Source of the DNA: Thermomonas sp.
GTDB taxonomy: Bacteria; Pseudomonadota; Gammaproteobacteria; Xanthomonadales; Xanthomonadaceae
Assembly: GCF_023953935.1 (NCBI RefSeq)
Contig: NZ_JAMLIW010000006.1
Location: 144,290-208,289 of the forward strand
DNA: 64,000 nt
Reading direction: 5' to 3'
Shown: piece by piece, positions 16,568 to 27,324 of the stretch
How the letters are laid out: every line of letters starts with the position of its first letter
How positions within the stretch are numbered: position 1 is the first letter of the stretch
Notes under the pieces: model-generated
Database searches by the model: none
What the model saw: only the letters and a program-made list of their open reading frames with translations
Told to the model about the DNA's origin: nothing
Program-made: the position numbers and the translations under genes

Positions 16568-17992
16568 ATGGCAGGCGCGCAACAACGCATCGAACCCGGC
16601 GAGCGGCAGGCTGCGGCCCTGTCTTTCCTGTACTTTTTCTGCGTTCTGGCGGCCTATTACGTCATCCGCCCGGTGCGCGAACAACTTTCCGCCGCGGTCG
16701 GCTCCACCCAGCTGCCGTGGTTTTTCGCCGCCACCTTCGTCGCCACGCTCGCGCTCACCCCGATCTTCGCCTGGCTGGCCTCGCGCTGGCCGCGGCGGAT
16801 CGTGGTACCGGTGGTGTACCTGTTCTTCATCACCTGCCTGCTCGCTTTCGTGCCGCTGTTCACCGCCCAGGGCCTGCTCAGCCCAAGGGCGCTGGGCATC
16901 GTGTTCTTCGTCTGGGTCAGCGTGTTCAATCTGTTCGTGGTGTCGGTGTTCTGGAGCTTCATGTCCGACATCTGGAGCGAGCAGCAGGCGCGGCGCGTCT
17001 TTCCGCTGATCGCCACCGGCGGGGCGATCGGGGCGATCACCGGCCCTGTCCTCACCTCGGCGCTGGTGGGTGTGCTGGGCGTGGCGCCGCTGCTGGTGGT
17101 GTCGGTGCTGCTGCTGTGCGCGGCGCTGGGCTGCGTGCTGCTGCTGGGGCGGTGGTCGCGCCGGCACGGGGCCAACCGCGGCGACGTCGCGCACGAGGCG
17201 GCGGTCGGCGGCAGCATGTTCGACGGCCTGCGGCAGGTGTTCGCGCACCCGTTCATCCGCGGCATGGCCCTGCTGATGGTGCTGGGCGATGCGCTGGGAA
17301 CGATCGCCTATGCCCTCTACGTGGACAGTCTGGGCGCGGCGTTCGCGCGGGACGTCACGCAGCCCTCGCAGTTCCATCAGCTGGTGGTGAGCCTGTACGG
17401 GATGCTGCCGTGGAACGACGCGGCCACGTTGACCGCGGCGCAGGCGCGCACCTTTGCCGCTTCGCTGGTGGATCTGACGACCAACCTGCTGCAGCTGGGG
17501 ATGCAGCTCACGCTCACCCGCTGGCTGCTGCGCCGCTACGGCGCGGGCGTGGTGATCGCCGTGTGGGCGGCCGCCAGCGTAATCGTGCTGGTGCTGCTGG
17601 GCGTGCTCGGGGACATTTCGGTGGGCTGGCTGGGTGGGCTGTCGCTGGCGGTGATGGTGCTGATCGTTACCCGCAGTGGCGCCTATGGCCTGGTCCAGCC
17701 GGCGCGCGAGAGCCTGTACACCCTGGTGCCGCGCGAACTGCGCTACAAGGGCAAGAACGCCGTCGATACCGCGGTCTGGCGCGCCGGCGACGTGGTGGTG
17801 GCGACCTCGATGAACGGCTTGCGCGCACTGGGCGCGGTGACGGCCACCTTCGGCTGGCTGGGCGCGCTGGCGGCCGCGGCTTCGGGCTGGGTCGGCTGGG
17901 CGCTGGCGCGTCGGGCTGAAGCGGGCGCACCCGGCAACGCCGGCCGTTCGCAGCGGCAGGGCGCAGTGGAATCGGATGCGAAACCCGGGTGA
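16568..17992 (+). CDS. Multi-spanning transporter, NTT (ATP/ADP translocase)-like MFS protein
   Basis: Integral membrane protein of 474 residues with about twelve hydrophobic segments. The N-terminal AYYVIRPVREQL and the internal NAVDTAVWRAGDVV resemble NTP/NDP-exchange (TlcA-like) proteins of free-living bacteria, which are annotated as MFS proteins and whose substrate is unknown. Real nucleotide exchange is not implied for a non-parasite. The ATG at 16568 has no good Shine-Dalgarno sequence. The gene is divergent from the GMC oxidoreductase; the DUF1304 gene follows after 39 bases and may be co-transcribed. Confidence 0.78.
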   Translation: MAGAQQRIEPGERQAAALSFLYFFCVLAAYYVIRPVREQLSAAVGSTQLPWFFAATFVATLALTPIFAWLASRWPRRIVVPVVYLFFITCLLAFVPLFTAQGLLSPRALGIVFFVWVSVFNLFVVSVFWSFMSDIWSEQQARRVFPLIATGGAIGAITGPVLTSALVGVLGVAPLLVVSVLLLCAALGCVLLLGRWSRRHGANRGDVAHEAAVGGSMFDGLRQVFAHPFIRGMALLMVLGDALGTIAYALYVDSLGAAFARDVTQPSQFHQLVVSLYGMLPWNDAATLTAAQARTFAASLVDLTTNLLQLGMQLTLTRWLLRRYGAGVVIAVWAAASVIVLVLLGVLGDISVGWLGGLSLAVMVLIVTRSGAYGLVQPARESLYTLVPRELRYKGKNAVDTAVWRAGDVVVATSMNGLRALGAVTATFGWLGALAAAASGWVGWALARRAEAGAPGNAGRSQRQGAVESDAKPG

Positions 17993-18031
17993 TTTGATAC
18001 GGTTGCGGTACAGGCGCAGGGAGGTGTGGCC

Positions 18032-18382
18032 ATGCTGTTGCTCGCACGGATACTGACGGCTGCGGTCGCCGCGCTGCACCTGTATTTCCTGCTTCTGGAA
18101 ATGTTCCTGTGGACCCGCCCGCTGGGCCTGAAGACCTTCCGCAACACGCCGGAAAACGCCGAGATCACCCGCGTGCTCGCGGCGAATCAGGGCCTGTACA
18201 ACGGCTTCCTTGCCGCCGGCCTGCTCTGGGCCGCGGTGAGCGCGCGTCACGATCTGGCGTTGTTCTTCCTCGGCTGCGTGGTCGTCGCCGCGCTGTACGG
18301 CGCGTACAGCGTCAACCGGCGGATTTTCTTCGTGCAGGGCGTGCCGGCGCTGGCGGCGCTGGCGGCAGTCTTCTGGGCTTGA
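18032..18382 (+). CDS. DUF1304 small membrane protein
   Basis: A 116-residue protein with four hydrophobic segments and typical DUF1304 features: HLYFLLLEMFLWTRP, FRNTPENAEITRVLAANQGLYNG-type loop and an F-x-Q-G-x-P-A-L C-terminus. Function is unknown. The start is ATG 18032, seven bases after a perfect GGGAGG, rather than the in-frame GTG two codons earlier. Confidence 0.9.
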   Translation: MLLLARILTAAVAALHLYFLLLEMFLWTRPLGLKTFRNTPENAEITRVLAANQGLYNGFLAAGLLWAAVSARHDLALFFLGCVVVAALYGAYSVNRRIFFVQGVPALAALAAVFWA

Positions 18383-18385
18383 AGT

Positions 18386-18850
18386 TCAAGCCTTCGGCGT
18401 CACCCACATCGAGATGCTGGCCTTGAACACCGCTTCGCCGGCCGGGTTTTCCACCACCACCTCGAACGGCAAGTCGTAGCCTTCCTTCGATTCGCGCGGC
18501 GGAAACGCCGGCGTGGCGGTGGCGCGCATCGTGCCTGCCGCTTTCTTCAGATAGGCCACCGTCATGCCCTTGGGGATCCAGCGCATCGTCGGCGGAATGC
18601 TGACGTCGCAGGTCAGGCCACCGACGAACTCAGCCAGGTTGCACAGCGCGATCGCGTGCACGGTGCCGATGTGATTGGTGACCGCGCGGCGATGGCGCAG
18701 GGTGGCGATCCCGCGTCCCGGTTCCAGCACGACGATCCGCGGCGCGATGCTGGAAAAATACGGCGCCTTCAGGCACACCAGCCGCGAGAACAGCCAGCGC
18801 CCCGCCGGCCAGCCGGCCAGCCGCCGATACAGCGCAAGCACCGACGGCAT
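18386..18850 (-). CDS. DUF4442 hotdog-fold, thioesterase-like protein
   Basis: A 154-residue protein of the DUF4442 family, related to PaaI/YiiD hotdog thioesterases. Visible features are the central NHIGTVHAIALCNLAEFVGG (the hotdog helix region) and RWIPKGMTVAYLKKAAG. A hydrolase of acyl-CoA or similar thioester is likely but unproven. It begins 3 bases after the end of the fadE reading frame, so the two form an operon, which fits fatty-acid metabolism. Confidence 0.8.
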   Translation of the reverse strand: MPSVLALYRRLAGWPAGRWLFSRLVCLKAPYFSSIAPRIVVLEPGRGIATLRHRRAVTNHIGTVHAIALCNLAEFVGGLTCDVSIPPTMRWIPKGMTVAYLKKAAGTMRATATPAFPPRESKEGYDLPFEVVVENPAGEAVFKASISMWVTPKA

Positions 18851-18853
18851 CGG

Positions 18854-21340
18854 TCAGGCCACCGCGCGGCGTTCGCGCCTTGCATGCAGATCGTAGTAGC
18901 CGGCGGAACGCAGCTCGTGCGGGTCGAAATCGTCCACGGTGATCGTGTCCAGGGTGAGGACGCGCAGCTCTTCCAGCTGCTTGCGTTCCTCCAGGTGATC
19001 CAGCCCTCGCGCACGCCCTCGTCGAGCTGGCGGCGAAATCCAGCGCCTCGATGTCCTTGGTCTTGAGCGCCTTGAGGAATTTGCGCTCGACCGGCTCGGC
19101 GGCGATGGCCTTTTCCAGATAGCTGTTGATGCGGCCGCCCGGATTGTGCGCACCGGGGGTCAGGAACACGCCCTGCGCCAGCCGCTCGCGCGCCTCGTTC
19201 GGATTCATCAGCAGCGCTCGCCACGCGCCGGCACAAGCGATCGCCCGGCGCCACCGCACGGCGGCCGAACGGGAACACCAGCGGCCACAGCAGCCAGCCC
19301 AGCGGCTTGATCGGGAAGTTGCGCAGCGCCTGCGACAGCGCCAGCTCGATTTCATACGCGCTGTTGTGGAAGGCCCAGGCCAGCAGCGGCTTGTCGGCCT
19401 CCGGGCAGCCTTCGTCGTGATGGCGCTTGAGCACCGCGCCCATCATGTACAGATGGCTGAGCACGTCGCCCAGCCGCCCCGACAGCGATTCCTTGAACTT
19501 CAGTCGGCCACCCAGCGCACCCAGCGAAATGTCGGTCAGCAGGGCGAGGTTGGCGGCGTAGCGGTTGAGCTTGCGGAAGAACTTCTTCGTGTAGGCATCG
19601 CCGGCCACCGACTGCAGGCGTGAGCCGGTCAGGCCGAACCACAGCGAGCGCACCGCGTTGGAAATCGCGCCGCCGATGTGCGGATACAGCGCCGCGTCCA
19701 GCGCGTCCAGCCCGGCCTTGGCGTCCGGGTCCTGCGCCGCGCGCATTTCCTTGAGGATGTACGGATGGCAGAGGATCGAGCCCTGGCCGAAGATCAGCAG
19801 GCTGCGGGTCATGATGTTGGCGCCTTCGACCGTGATGGCGATCGGCGCGGCCTGCCAGGAGCGCCCGGCGAAGTTGTGCGGGCCGAGGATGATGCCCTTG
19901 CCGCCGATCACGTCCATCACGTCCTTGCTGATCTCGCGGGCCGCGGTGGTGCAGTGGTATTTGGCGATGGCCGACGGCACCGACGGCACGTCGCCGCGAT
20001 CCACCGCCGCGGCCGTGGCCTGCGACAGCGCGCTGATCGCATAGGCCTTGCCGCCGATCCGCGCCAGCGCTTCTTCCACGCCCTCGAAGCGGCCCACCGA
20101 CAGCCCGAACTGCTTGCGGATGCGCGCATAGGCGCCGGTCACCACCGCGCCCGACTTGGCACCGCCGCTGGCGGTGGAGGGCAGGGTGATCGAACGCCCC
20201 ACCGCGAGGCATTCGTTGAGCATGTTCCAGCCCTTGCCGGCCATGTCGAGGCCGCCGATCAGCTGGCTCAGCGGGATGAACACTTCCTTGCCGTGGATCG
20301 GGCCGTTCTGGAACGGCGAGTTCAGCGGGAAGTGGCGGCGACCCGACTTCCACCCCGGCGTCTCTGCCGGCAGCAGGGCCAGGGTGATGCCGATGTCGCG
20401 GGTATCGCCGAGCAGGCCGTCCGGGTCGTACATGCGGAAGGCGAGGCCAATCAGGCTGGCCACCGGCGCCAGGGTGATGTAGCGCTTGTCGAAGGTGAGC
20501 TTCAGGCCCAGCACGTTGGCGCCGTTCCACTGGCCCTTGCAGACGATGCCGAAGTCCGGGATCGAGGTGGCGTCGGAGCCGGCGAACGGACCGGTCAGGC
20601 CGAAGCAGGGCACGTCCTGGCCCGCAGGCCAGGCGCGGCAGGTAGTAGTCCTTCTGTTCCTTCGTGCCGTAGCGATGGATCAGCTCGCCGGGGCCGAGCG
20701 AATTGGGCACGCCGACGGTGGCACTGGCGACCGAACTGATCGAGGCGACCTTCTGGATCACCTTGTGATGGGCCAGCGCGGAGAAGCCGAGTCCGCCGTA
20801 TTCCTTCGGAATGATCATGCCGAAGAAGCGCTGCTTCTTCATGAAGTCCCAGACCTCGGGCGACAGATCGGCGCGGACGTGGGTGATGTCCCAGTCGTCG
20901 ATCATCCGGCACAGGGTCTCCACCGGGCCATCGAGGAAGGCCTGCTCTTCGGCCGACAGCTGCGGCTTGGGATGGCCCAGCAGCTTGCGCCAGTCCGGCT
21001 TGCCGGAGAACAGATCGCCCTCGAAGCCGACCGAGCCGGTCTCCAGCGCGATCCGCTCGGTTTGCGACAGCGGCGGCAGTGCCTTGCGCAGGAACTTCAG
21101 CGCCGGGGCGGTGAGCAGCGGCTTGCGAATGGTCGGGATCAGCAGCGGGATGGCGAGCAATGCCACCAGCGCGGCAATCACGATCACCGCGACGTGGCTG
21201 GCTCCCAGCAGCCAGCAGCCGACCAGCAGGGTCGCGCTCAGCGCCGCCCAGACGGCCAACCGCAGGCGGTGGTAAGCGGCAAAAGCCGTGGCCAGCAGGA
21301 CGGCGAGGATCGGCAGGGAAATACTCAGGATGGGGCTCAT
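18854..21340 (-). pseudogene. fadE: fadE acyl-CoA dehydrogenase, interrupted by four single-base indels
   Basis: The whole length (about 828 codons) matches the large membrane-associated FadE-type acyl-CoA dehydrogenase: N-terminal helices, FFGMIIPKEYGGLGFSALAHH, PCFGLTGPFAGSDATSIPDFG, then the C-terminal MNPNEARERLAQGVFLTPG and LEERKQLEELRVLTLDTITV. The frame breaks four times: an extra G in the run at about 20621, an extra base at about 19220, and missing Cs at about 19030 and 18992. Net shift is zero, so the natural stop is regained. Flanking codons are otherwise intact and no residue blocks are lost. This is a very young pseudogene or a patch of sequencing errors; the first break would truncate the enzyme near residue 240. 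Confidence 0.85.
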
Positions 21341-21403
21341 GTCGGGGCTCCGGAATCAGTGCGGGCCGCGGGTGGCGTTGCATCACGCCTTGCCCGCCAA
21401 TAC

Positions 21404-21419
21404 CATACCTTTCGGTATG
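21404..21419. promoter_or_regulatory. Operator for the divergent TetR regulator
   Basis: CATACC-TTTC-GGTATG is a perfect 6-bp inverted repeat in the gap between fadE and the tetR-type gene. A half-site-like GCATACCG recurs near 21462. It is the expected kind of site for self- and neighbour-repression by the TetR protein. Confidence 0.6.
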
Positions 21420-21508
21420 TGATCTGCATGCGAACTTCTAACGTACAAAAGTCGAGCAATGGCTCAGCATACCGTTCGTGGTGTCACCGTATGGAATCAG
21501 GAATCCCG

Positions 21509-22084
21509 ATGACCGATACCGCAACACGCAGCCCGCGCCTGAGCGTGGACGACTGGACCCGCGAGGCGCTCGAGCAGATCGCCGAGGCCGGGGTCGCGGC
21601 GGTGGCGGTCGAGCCGTTGGCGCGTCGACTGGGCGTCACCAAGGGCAGCTTCTACTGGCACTTCCCGTCACGCGACGCCTTGCTGCAGGCGGCGCTGGAG
21701 CGCTGGGAGCGCGACGAACAGGCCGCCTACGGCGCGCTGGGTTCGATCAGCGACGCCGGCGAGCGCCTGCGCACCCTGTTCAACATGGTGCGCTTCCACA
21801 CCAAGACCCACGTCATCTATTCCGAATTGCTCAAGGCGGCCGAACACCCGGCGATCCGCAGCGTGCTCGACAATGTCCTGCAGCGCCGGATCGGCTTCCT
21901 GTTCGATTCGTTCCGCCACGCCGGCCTGGCTGAACGTGATGCGCTGCGGCGAGCGCGGATGGCCTATGCGGTGTACGTTGGCTTCCTGCAGCTGGAACTG
22001 CCCAAGTTCCGGCAGCGCGAGCAGAGCGAGGACTTCGCCGGCTACATCGATCACATCATGGCGACGCTGATCCCGCGGGCGTAA
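21509..22084 (+). CDS. TetR-family transcriptional regulator
   Basis: A 191-residue regulator. The N-terminal helix-turn-helix spans about residues 10-60 (ALEQIAEAGVAAVAVEPLA, then RRLGVTKGSFYWHFPSRDAL). The C-terminal ligand domain is of no recognised subtype. The start at 21509 has AGGAA upstream; an ATG at 21491 would add six residues. It is divergent from the fadE-thioesterase operon with a palindrome between, so it is probably the acyl-CoA- or fatty-acid-responsive repressor of that operon (inference). Confidence 0.88.
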   Translation: MTDTATRSPRLSVDDWTREALEQIAEAGVAAVAVEPLARRLGVTKGSFYWHFPSRDALLQAALERWERDEQAAYGALGSISDAGERLRTLFNMVRFHTKTHVIYSELLKAAEHPAIRSVLDNVLQRRIGFLFDSFRHAGLAERDALRRARMAYAVYVGFLQLELPKFRQREQSEDFAGYIDHIMATLIPRA

Positions 22085-22150
22085 GCACGTCCCCCGTCGC
22101 GCCATCTCCAATTTTTCGAATCAACGCCCACCCGGGCAGAGGCACGTTTC

Positions 22151-23977
22151 ATGGATGCAGCATCCCCGACCCCGCCGACGGTCAGCGGCACCGGCACCTC
22201 GCTGGCGGCGCTTGCCGATTGGGTGAACGCCGTCGCCGCGCTGACCCGCCCTGACGCCATCCACTGGTGCGATGGCAGCGAGGCGGAAAGCGCCGCGCTC
22301 AACGCGCAGATGCAGGCCGACGGCACCCTGATTGCTCTCAACCCGCAGACTCACCCGAACTGCTGGCTGCATCGTTCCAACCCACAGGACGTTGCGCGGG
22401 TGGAACACCTGACCTTCATCTGCACCCCCGAACGCGAGGACGCCGGCCCCAACAATCACTGGATGGCCCCCACCGAAGCCCACGCGAAGATCGATGCGCT
22501 GTTCGATGGCTGCATGCGCGGCCGCACGCTGTATGTCGTTCCCTATTGCATGGGCCCCATTGATTCCCCGCTGGCGCGGTGCGGCGTGGAGATCACCGAT
22601 TCGCCCTACGTCGTCGCCAACATGCGGATCATGACCCGGATGGGCGCACCGGCGCTGGCCCGGATCGAGCGCGAAGGCGCCGAGGGTGCCGCGCGCGGCG
22701 AACGGGCAAGCACCTTCGTCAAGGGCCTGCACTCGACCGGCGAACTGGATCCGAACCGCCGCTTCATCATGCACTTCCCCGAGGAGCTGACGATCAAGTC
22801 CTACGGCTCCGGCTATGGCGGCAACGCCCTGCTTGGCAAGAAATGCCATGCCCTGCGCATCGCCTCGTACCAGGCGCGCAGCGAAGGTTGGCTGGCCGAG
22901 CACATGCTGATCCTCGGCGTCGAAAACCCGCAGGGCGTCACTCGCTACATCGCCGCCGCGTTCCCCTCGGCCTGCGGCAAGACCAACCTCGCCATGCTGA
23001 TCCCGCCGGAAGGCTACCGGCAGGCGGGCTGGAAGATCTGGACGGTGGGCGATGACATCTGCTGGATGCGTCCCGGCGCCGATGGCCAGCTCTACGCGAT
23101 CAATCCCGAGGCGGGTTTCTTCGGCGTTGCGCCGGGCACCTCGAAGAAATCCAACCCGAACGCGCTGGCCACGATCCAGTCCAACACCATCTTCACCAAT
23201 GTCGGCGTCACCGCCGACAACCAGCCCTGGTGGGAAGGCATCGACAACGGCCAGACGCCCGTCACCGACTGGCAGGGCCAGCCGTTTGATCCGGCCGTGC
23301 GCCCGGCCGCGCATCCCAACTCGCGCTTCACCGTCAGCGCGCGCCAGTGCCCGAGCTATTCGCCGATGACCGAAGACCCGCAGGGGGTGCCGATCAGCGC
23401 GATCGTCTTCGGTGGCCGGCGCGCGTCGCTGGTGCCGTTGGTATTCGAAGCACGCGACTGGACGCATGGTGTCCTGGTCGGCGCGTCGATGGGTTCGGAA
23501 ACCACTGCGGCGGCGACCGGCGCGGTCGGCGTGCTGCGTCGCGATCCGATGGCGATGAAGCCGTTCTGCGGCTACAACTTCGCCGACTACTTCGGCCACT
23601 GGCTGTCGTTCGACCAGCCGGGCGCGAAGCTGCCGAAAATCTTCCACGTCAACTGGTTCCGCAAGGGCAGCGATGGCAAGTTCCTGTGGCCGGGCTTCGG
23701 CGACAACCTGCGCGTGCTGGAATGGATGCTGGCGCGGGTGGAAGGCAAGGCGGGCGCCATCGAGACCCCGATCGGCCTGCTGCCGGTCGAGGCCGAGATG
23801 GATCTGGCCGGCATCACCCTGTCGGAGGAGGCCCGCAGCAAGCTGCTGGGCTTCGACCGCGAAGGCTGGCAGGCAGAATTTGCCGGCATCGGGGAGTATC
23901 TGGCCAGCTACGGCGGGCGCGTGCCACCGGCGCTGGCGGCCGAACAACAGCAGATTGCCCGCGCCCTGGAAGAGTGA
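22151..23977 (+). CDS. pckG: Phosphoenolpyruvate carboxykinase (GTP)
   Basis: Cytosolic enzyme that converts oxaloacetate and GTP to phosphoenolpyruvate, GDP and CO2, the entry to gluconeogenesis. At 608 residues it has the GTP-class length and motifs: [30 protein letters not shown], the P-loop-type [15 protein letters not shown] (active-site Cys), and [18 protein letters not shown]. It is unrelated to the ATP-dependent PckA. AGAGG precedes the ATG at 22151. It stands alone between tetR and the Oar receptor; no terminator is obvious. Confidence 0.97.
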   Translation: MDAASPTPPTVSGTGTSLAALADWVNAVAALTRPDAIHWCDGSEAESAALNAQMQADGTLIALNPQTHPNCWLHRSNPQDVARVEHLTFICTPEREDAGPNNHWMAPTEAHAKIDALFDGCMRGRTLYVVPYCMGPIDSPLARCGVEITDSPYVVANMRIMTRMGAPALARIEREGAEGAARGERASTFVKGLHSTGELDPNRRFIMHFPEELTIKSYGSGYGGNALLGKKCHALRIASYQARSEGWLAEHMLILGVENPQGVTRYIAAAFPSACGKTNLAMLIPPEGYRQAGWKIWTVGDDICWMRPGADGQLYAINPEAGFFGVAPGTSKKSNPNALATIQSNTIFTNVGVTADNQPWWEGIDNGQTPVTDWQGQPFDPAVRPAAHPNSRFTVSARQCPSYSPMTEDPQGVPISAIVFGGRRASLVPLVFEARDWTHGVLVGASMGSETTAAATGAVGVLRRDPMAMKPFCGYNFADYFGHWLSFDQPGAKLPKIFHVNWFRKGSDGKFLWPGFGDNLRVLEWMLARVEGKAGAIETPIGLLPVEAEMDLAGITLSEEARSKLLGFDREGWQAEFAGIGEYLASYGGRVPPALAAEQQQIARALEE

Positions 23978-24045
23978 TGCAGCGCACAATTCCGCTGCAC
24001 CGAACCTGAATACGCAAAGATTTTCGTGAATACGCCCTGAGGGGC

Positions 24046-24075
24046 TTGTTAAAGAAATGTTGTCTGGTCTATAGT
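24046..24075 (+). promoter_or_regulatory. Promoter of the Oar-like receptor
   Basis: -35 TTGTTA (24046-24051), 18-bp spacer, -10 TATAGT (24070-24075). The ~85-nt leader that follows contains an imperfect direct repeat (ACACCTTTCTGGT / TCACCTTTCTAGT). Confidence 0.7.
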
Positions 24076-24165
24076 CGGCAGGTCAGGCCGTCTCAGGTCG
24101 GGCGTGCTGGTACACCTTTCTGGTTCACCTTTCTAGTCACTTCGTCCCTAAGGGGGTTACATCAA

Positions 24166-27100
24166 ATGGCTTCCAACTACCTTGCCAAAGGCCTGAAGCA
24201 GAGCGCACTCGCAGTTGCCCTGGGTCTGTGCTTCATTGGCGGTGTGCAGGCGCAGACCAACGCGGCAGGTGCGGTCACCGGTCGTGCTGCTGCCGGCGAC
24301 ACCATCACCGTCACCAATCCGGCCACCGGGTTCAGCCGTACCATCACGGTCGATTCCAGCGGCATCTACCGCTTCTCGCAGCTGCCGACCGGCGACTACG
24401 AGGTGGCGCGCAACGGCGGGGCGACGCGCAGCGTCCGTGTCACCGTCGGCGGCGCGACCAGCGTTGATTTCGTTGCAGCCGGCGGCGGCGACGCCACCCA
24501 GCTGGAGACCGTGGTTGCCCAGGGCACCGGCGCGATCAATCCGATCGACGTCTCCTCGGTGGAGTCCACCACCATCCTGACCGCGCAGCAGATCGCGCGC
24601 ATCCCGGTGGCCCGCAACACCACGGCCGTTGCCCTGCTGGCCCCGGGCACCGTCCGCGGCGACAGCGCGTTCGGCAACCTGGCCTCCTTCGGCGGCGCGT
24701 CCGTCGCGGAAAACCAGTACTACCTGAACGGCTTCAACATCACCAACACCTTCAAGAACCTCAACTTCGCGCAGGTTCCGTTCGAAGCCATCGCCGAGCA
24801 GCAGATCAAGACCGGCGGCTACGGCGCGGAATTCGGGCGTTCGCTGGGCGGCGTGGTCAACCAGATCACCAAGCGCGGTACCAACGAGTTCCACGCCGGC
24901 GCCAACGTCTACTGGATCCCGGACGGTCTGCGTTCGGAGCGTCGTTCGCGCTACTACGCCAACCCACTGACGCCGCTTGATTACGGCAACGTGTACGACG
25001 TCAATACCCGGGACGAGGCCGATTCCTGGCGCACCAATATCTGGGCCAGCGGCGCGCTGATCCAGGATCGCCTGTTCGCCTACGCGATGATCACCTACGC
25101 GCGTTCGAGCAGCGACAGCTGGGGCAGCCTGCTCTCCACGACCAACTCGCACAGCAGCTCGCGCTCGCCGCAGTGGCTGTTGAAGCTGGACTTCAATATT
25201 TCCGACAACCACCTGCTGGAATTCACCGGCTTCTCCGACAAGTCCCGTGGTTACACCGCCACCTATCGGAATACCATGGGACAACTCGATCGTACGACCT
25301 ACATGGGGCGTTCGGAAGATGAGTCCGGCGGCAACAACTACATCCTGAAGTACACCGGCTATCTGACCGACAACTTCACCCTGTCCGTGCTGGGGGGCCA
25401 CAGCACCTACTCGCGCATGAACTACCTGGTTTCACCGAACGGCACCAAGGTGACCTACGACGGGCATTTCACCGTGCCGGTGCCGGGCAATGCCCCGCAC
25501 ACGGCCTGCTCGATCGTCACTGATGCTCGTCCGGGTTGGCGCCAGACCGCCACCGGTGCCTACACGGGCTGCGCGGTGTTCAACGGCATGATCGATGGCG
25601 TGAACAACGGTGACAAGCGCACCCAGTTCCGCGTCGACGGCGAATGGTCGCTGGGCAACCACCTGCTGCGCTTCGGCTATGACGCCGACAGCTACACCTC
25701 GGTGGCCGGCTCGCAGTACGAAGGCGGCTACCAGTGGCGCTACACCACCACTTCCGTGGGTGGCGTGATCCAGGATCGCGCACGCCTGCGCTACGTGGCC
25801 CAGGGCGCAACTGTGAAGGTCAAGCAGCACGCCTTCTACATCGAAGACAGCTGGAGCATCACCGACAACTTCATCGCCTACATCGGCCTGCGCTGGGACA
25901 CCTTCGAGAACATCAACGGTGCCGGCCAGACCTATGTCAAGATCAACAATCAGCTTGGCCCGCGCCTGGGCTTCAGCTGGGACGTGAACGGTGACTCGTC
26001 GTTCAAGGTGTTCGGCAACGCCGGCCGCTACGCGCTGCCGCTGACCCCGACCGTCGCCGTCCGCGGCGCTTCGGCCTCGCTGTTCACCCAGCAGAACTTC
26101 CGTCCGGACCCGCTCAACCCGAATTCGTTGGGTGGCACCACCTTCGTGGTGGATCCGGTGACCGGCGCGCCGCTGAACGCGGTTCCGACCGGCGGCATGA
26201 TCTTCATCAACTCGGAAGACGGCAACCCGAAGACCGCCGCGACCATCGCTTCGCAGAACCTGAAGCCGATGTACCAGGACGAGTTCATCCTCGGCTTCCA
26301 GCGCCAGCTCACCGACAACCTGTCGATGACCATGCGCGGCGTCTACCGCAACCTGAAGGCGGCGATCGACGACAACTGCGATTACAGCGCGGTGCTGAAC
26401 TCGCCGGATTCGGGCTTCACCTTCAACGGTTCGTGGTGGTATGACGCCAACGGCAACGCGGCCAACCTGCCGAACTCCGGCTTCCCGTACTGCCGCCTGT
26501 TCAACCCGGGTGAGGACGCGGTGTTCATGACCGACTTCCTCGGCAACGGCCAGTTGAAGCCGGTGCACGTGCCCGGCTCGCTGCTGTCGCCGAAGGCCAA
26601 GCGTACCTACTCGGCCCTGGAGACCTCGTTCACCTACACCACCGACCACCTGTTCCTGCAGGGCAGCTACACCTGGTCGAGCTCGCGCGGCAACACCGAA
26701 GGTGGCGTCAAGTCGGATATCGGTCAGGATGACACCAGCACCACCCAGGACTTCGACTACTACGAGCTGACGGTGAACACCTACGGCTACCTGCCGAACG
26801 ACCGCCGCCACAGCTTCAAGCTGTTCGGCAACTACAAGTTCAACGACGAGTGGTCGGTCGGTTTCAACGCCGTGGTGCAGTCGGGCCGTCCGCTGAACTG
26901 CTTCGGCGTGCATGACAACAACCCGCTGCCGCCTACCTATGACGCCAACGGCAACGTCGTCAACTACAACTACAGCCCGCACGCCTACGGGTCGTCGTTC
27001 ATGGAGTGCAGCCCGACTGGCGACGCCCGCATGCAGAATTCGGTCCCGGTGCCGCGCGGCACCATGGGCCGGCTGCCGTGGACCCACCAGTTCGACCTGA

Positions 27101-27300
27101 ACGTCTCCTACACGCCGGACTGGCTGAAGGGCCTGCAGTTCAAGGTGGACATCTTCAACCTGTTCAACAGCCAGCAGACCACCTCGGTCTCGGAAACGGC
27201 GGAAGATCCGACGGGTGGTCTCGCCCTGCCGACCTACATGCTGCCGCTGTCGACGCTGACCCCGCGTTATGTCCAGCTGATGGTGCAGTACGACTTCTGA
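24166..27300 (+). CDS. Oar-like TonB-dependent outer-membrane receptor
   Basis: A 1044-residue receptor of the Oar subgroup. After the signal peptide (cleavage near GGVQAQ, about residue 28) comes a carboxypeptidase-regulatory-like beta domain (about 30-105) with SGIYRFSQLPTGDYEV, then a plug (about 115-260) with YYLNGFNITNTF and AEFGRSLGGVVNQITKRGTN, then the barrel ending LMVQYDF. AAGGGGG precedes ATG 24166. The ligand is unknown; Oar proteins in other bacteria are linked to protease or peptide handling and adhesion. An intrinsic terminator follows, then two sulfotransferase genes. Confidence 0.92.
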   Translation: MASNYLAKGLKQSALAVALGLCFIGGVQAQTNAAGAVTGRAAAGDTITVTNPATGFSRTITVDSSGIYRFSQLPTGDYEVARNGGATRSVRVTVGGATSVDFVAAGGGDATQLETVVAQGTGAINPIDVSSVESTTILTAQQIARIPVARNTTAVALLAPGTVRGDSAFGNLASFGGASVAENQYYLNGFNITNTFKNLNFAQVPFEAIAEQQIKTGGYGAEFGRSLGGVVNQITKRGTNEFHAGANVYWIPDGLRSERRSRYYANPLTPLDYGNVYDVNTRDEADSWRTNIWASGALIQDRLFAYAMITYARSSSDSWGSLLSTTNSHSSSRSPQWLLKLDFNISDNHLLEFTGFSDKSRGYTATYRNTMGQLDRTTYMGRSEDESGGNNYILKYTGYLTDNFTLSVLGGHSTYSRMNYLVSPNGTKVTYDGHFTVPVPGNAPHTACSIVTDARPGWRQTATGAYTGCAVFNGMIDGVNNGDKRTQFRVDGEWSLGNHLLRFGYDADSYTSVAGSQYEGGYQWRYTTTSVGGVIQDRARLRYVAQGATVKVKQHAFYIEDSWSITDNFIAYIGLRWDTFENINGAGQTYVKINNQLGPRLGFSWDVNGDSSFKVFGNAGRYALPLTPTVAVRGASASLFTQQNFRPDPLNPNSLGGTTFVVDPVTGAPLNAVPTGGMIFINSEDGNPKTAATIASQNLKPMYQDEFILGFQRQLTDNLSMTMRGVYRNLKAAIDDNCDYSAVLNSPDSGFTFNGSWWYDANGNAANLPNSGFPYCRLFNPGEDAVFMTDFLGNGQLKPVHVPGSLLSPKAKRTYSALETSFTYTTDHLFLQGSYTWSSSRGNTEGGVKSDIGQDDTSTTQDFDYYELTVNTYGYLPNDRRHSFKLFGNYKFNDEWSVGFNAVVQSGRPLNCFGVHDNNPLPPTYDANGNVVNYNYSPHAYGSSFMECSPTGDARMQNSVPVPRGTMGRLPWTHQFDLNVSYTPDWLKGLQFKVDIFNLFNSQQTTSVSETAEDPTGGLALPTYMLPLSTLTPRYVQLMVQYDF

Positions 27301-27324
27301 TCGAGCGCACTTGCTGCATCTTCA

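Noticed and set aside
18854-21340. Programmed ribosomal frameshifting in fadE
   Set aside because: Four separate shifts of both signs in one gene, without slippery heptamers or the family precedent, fit indels far better.
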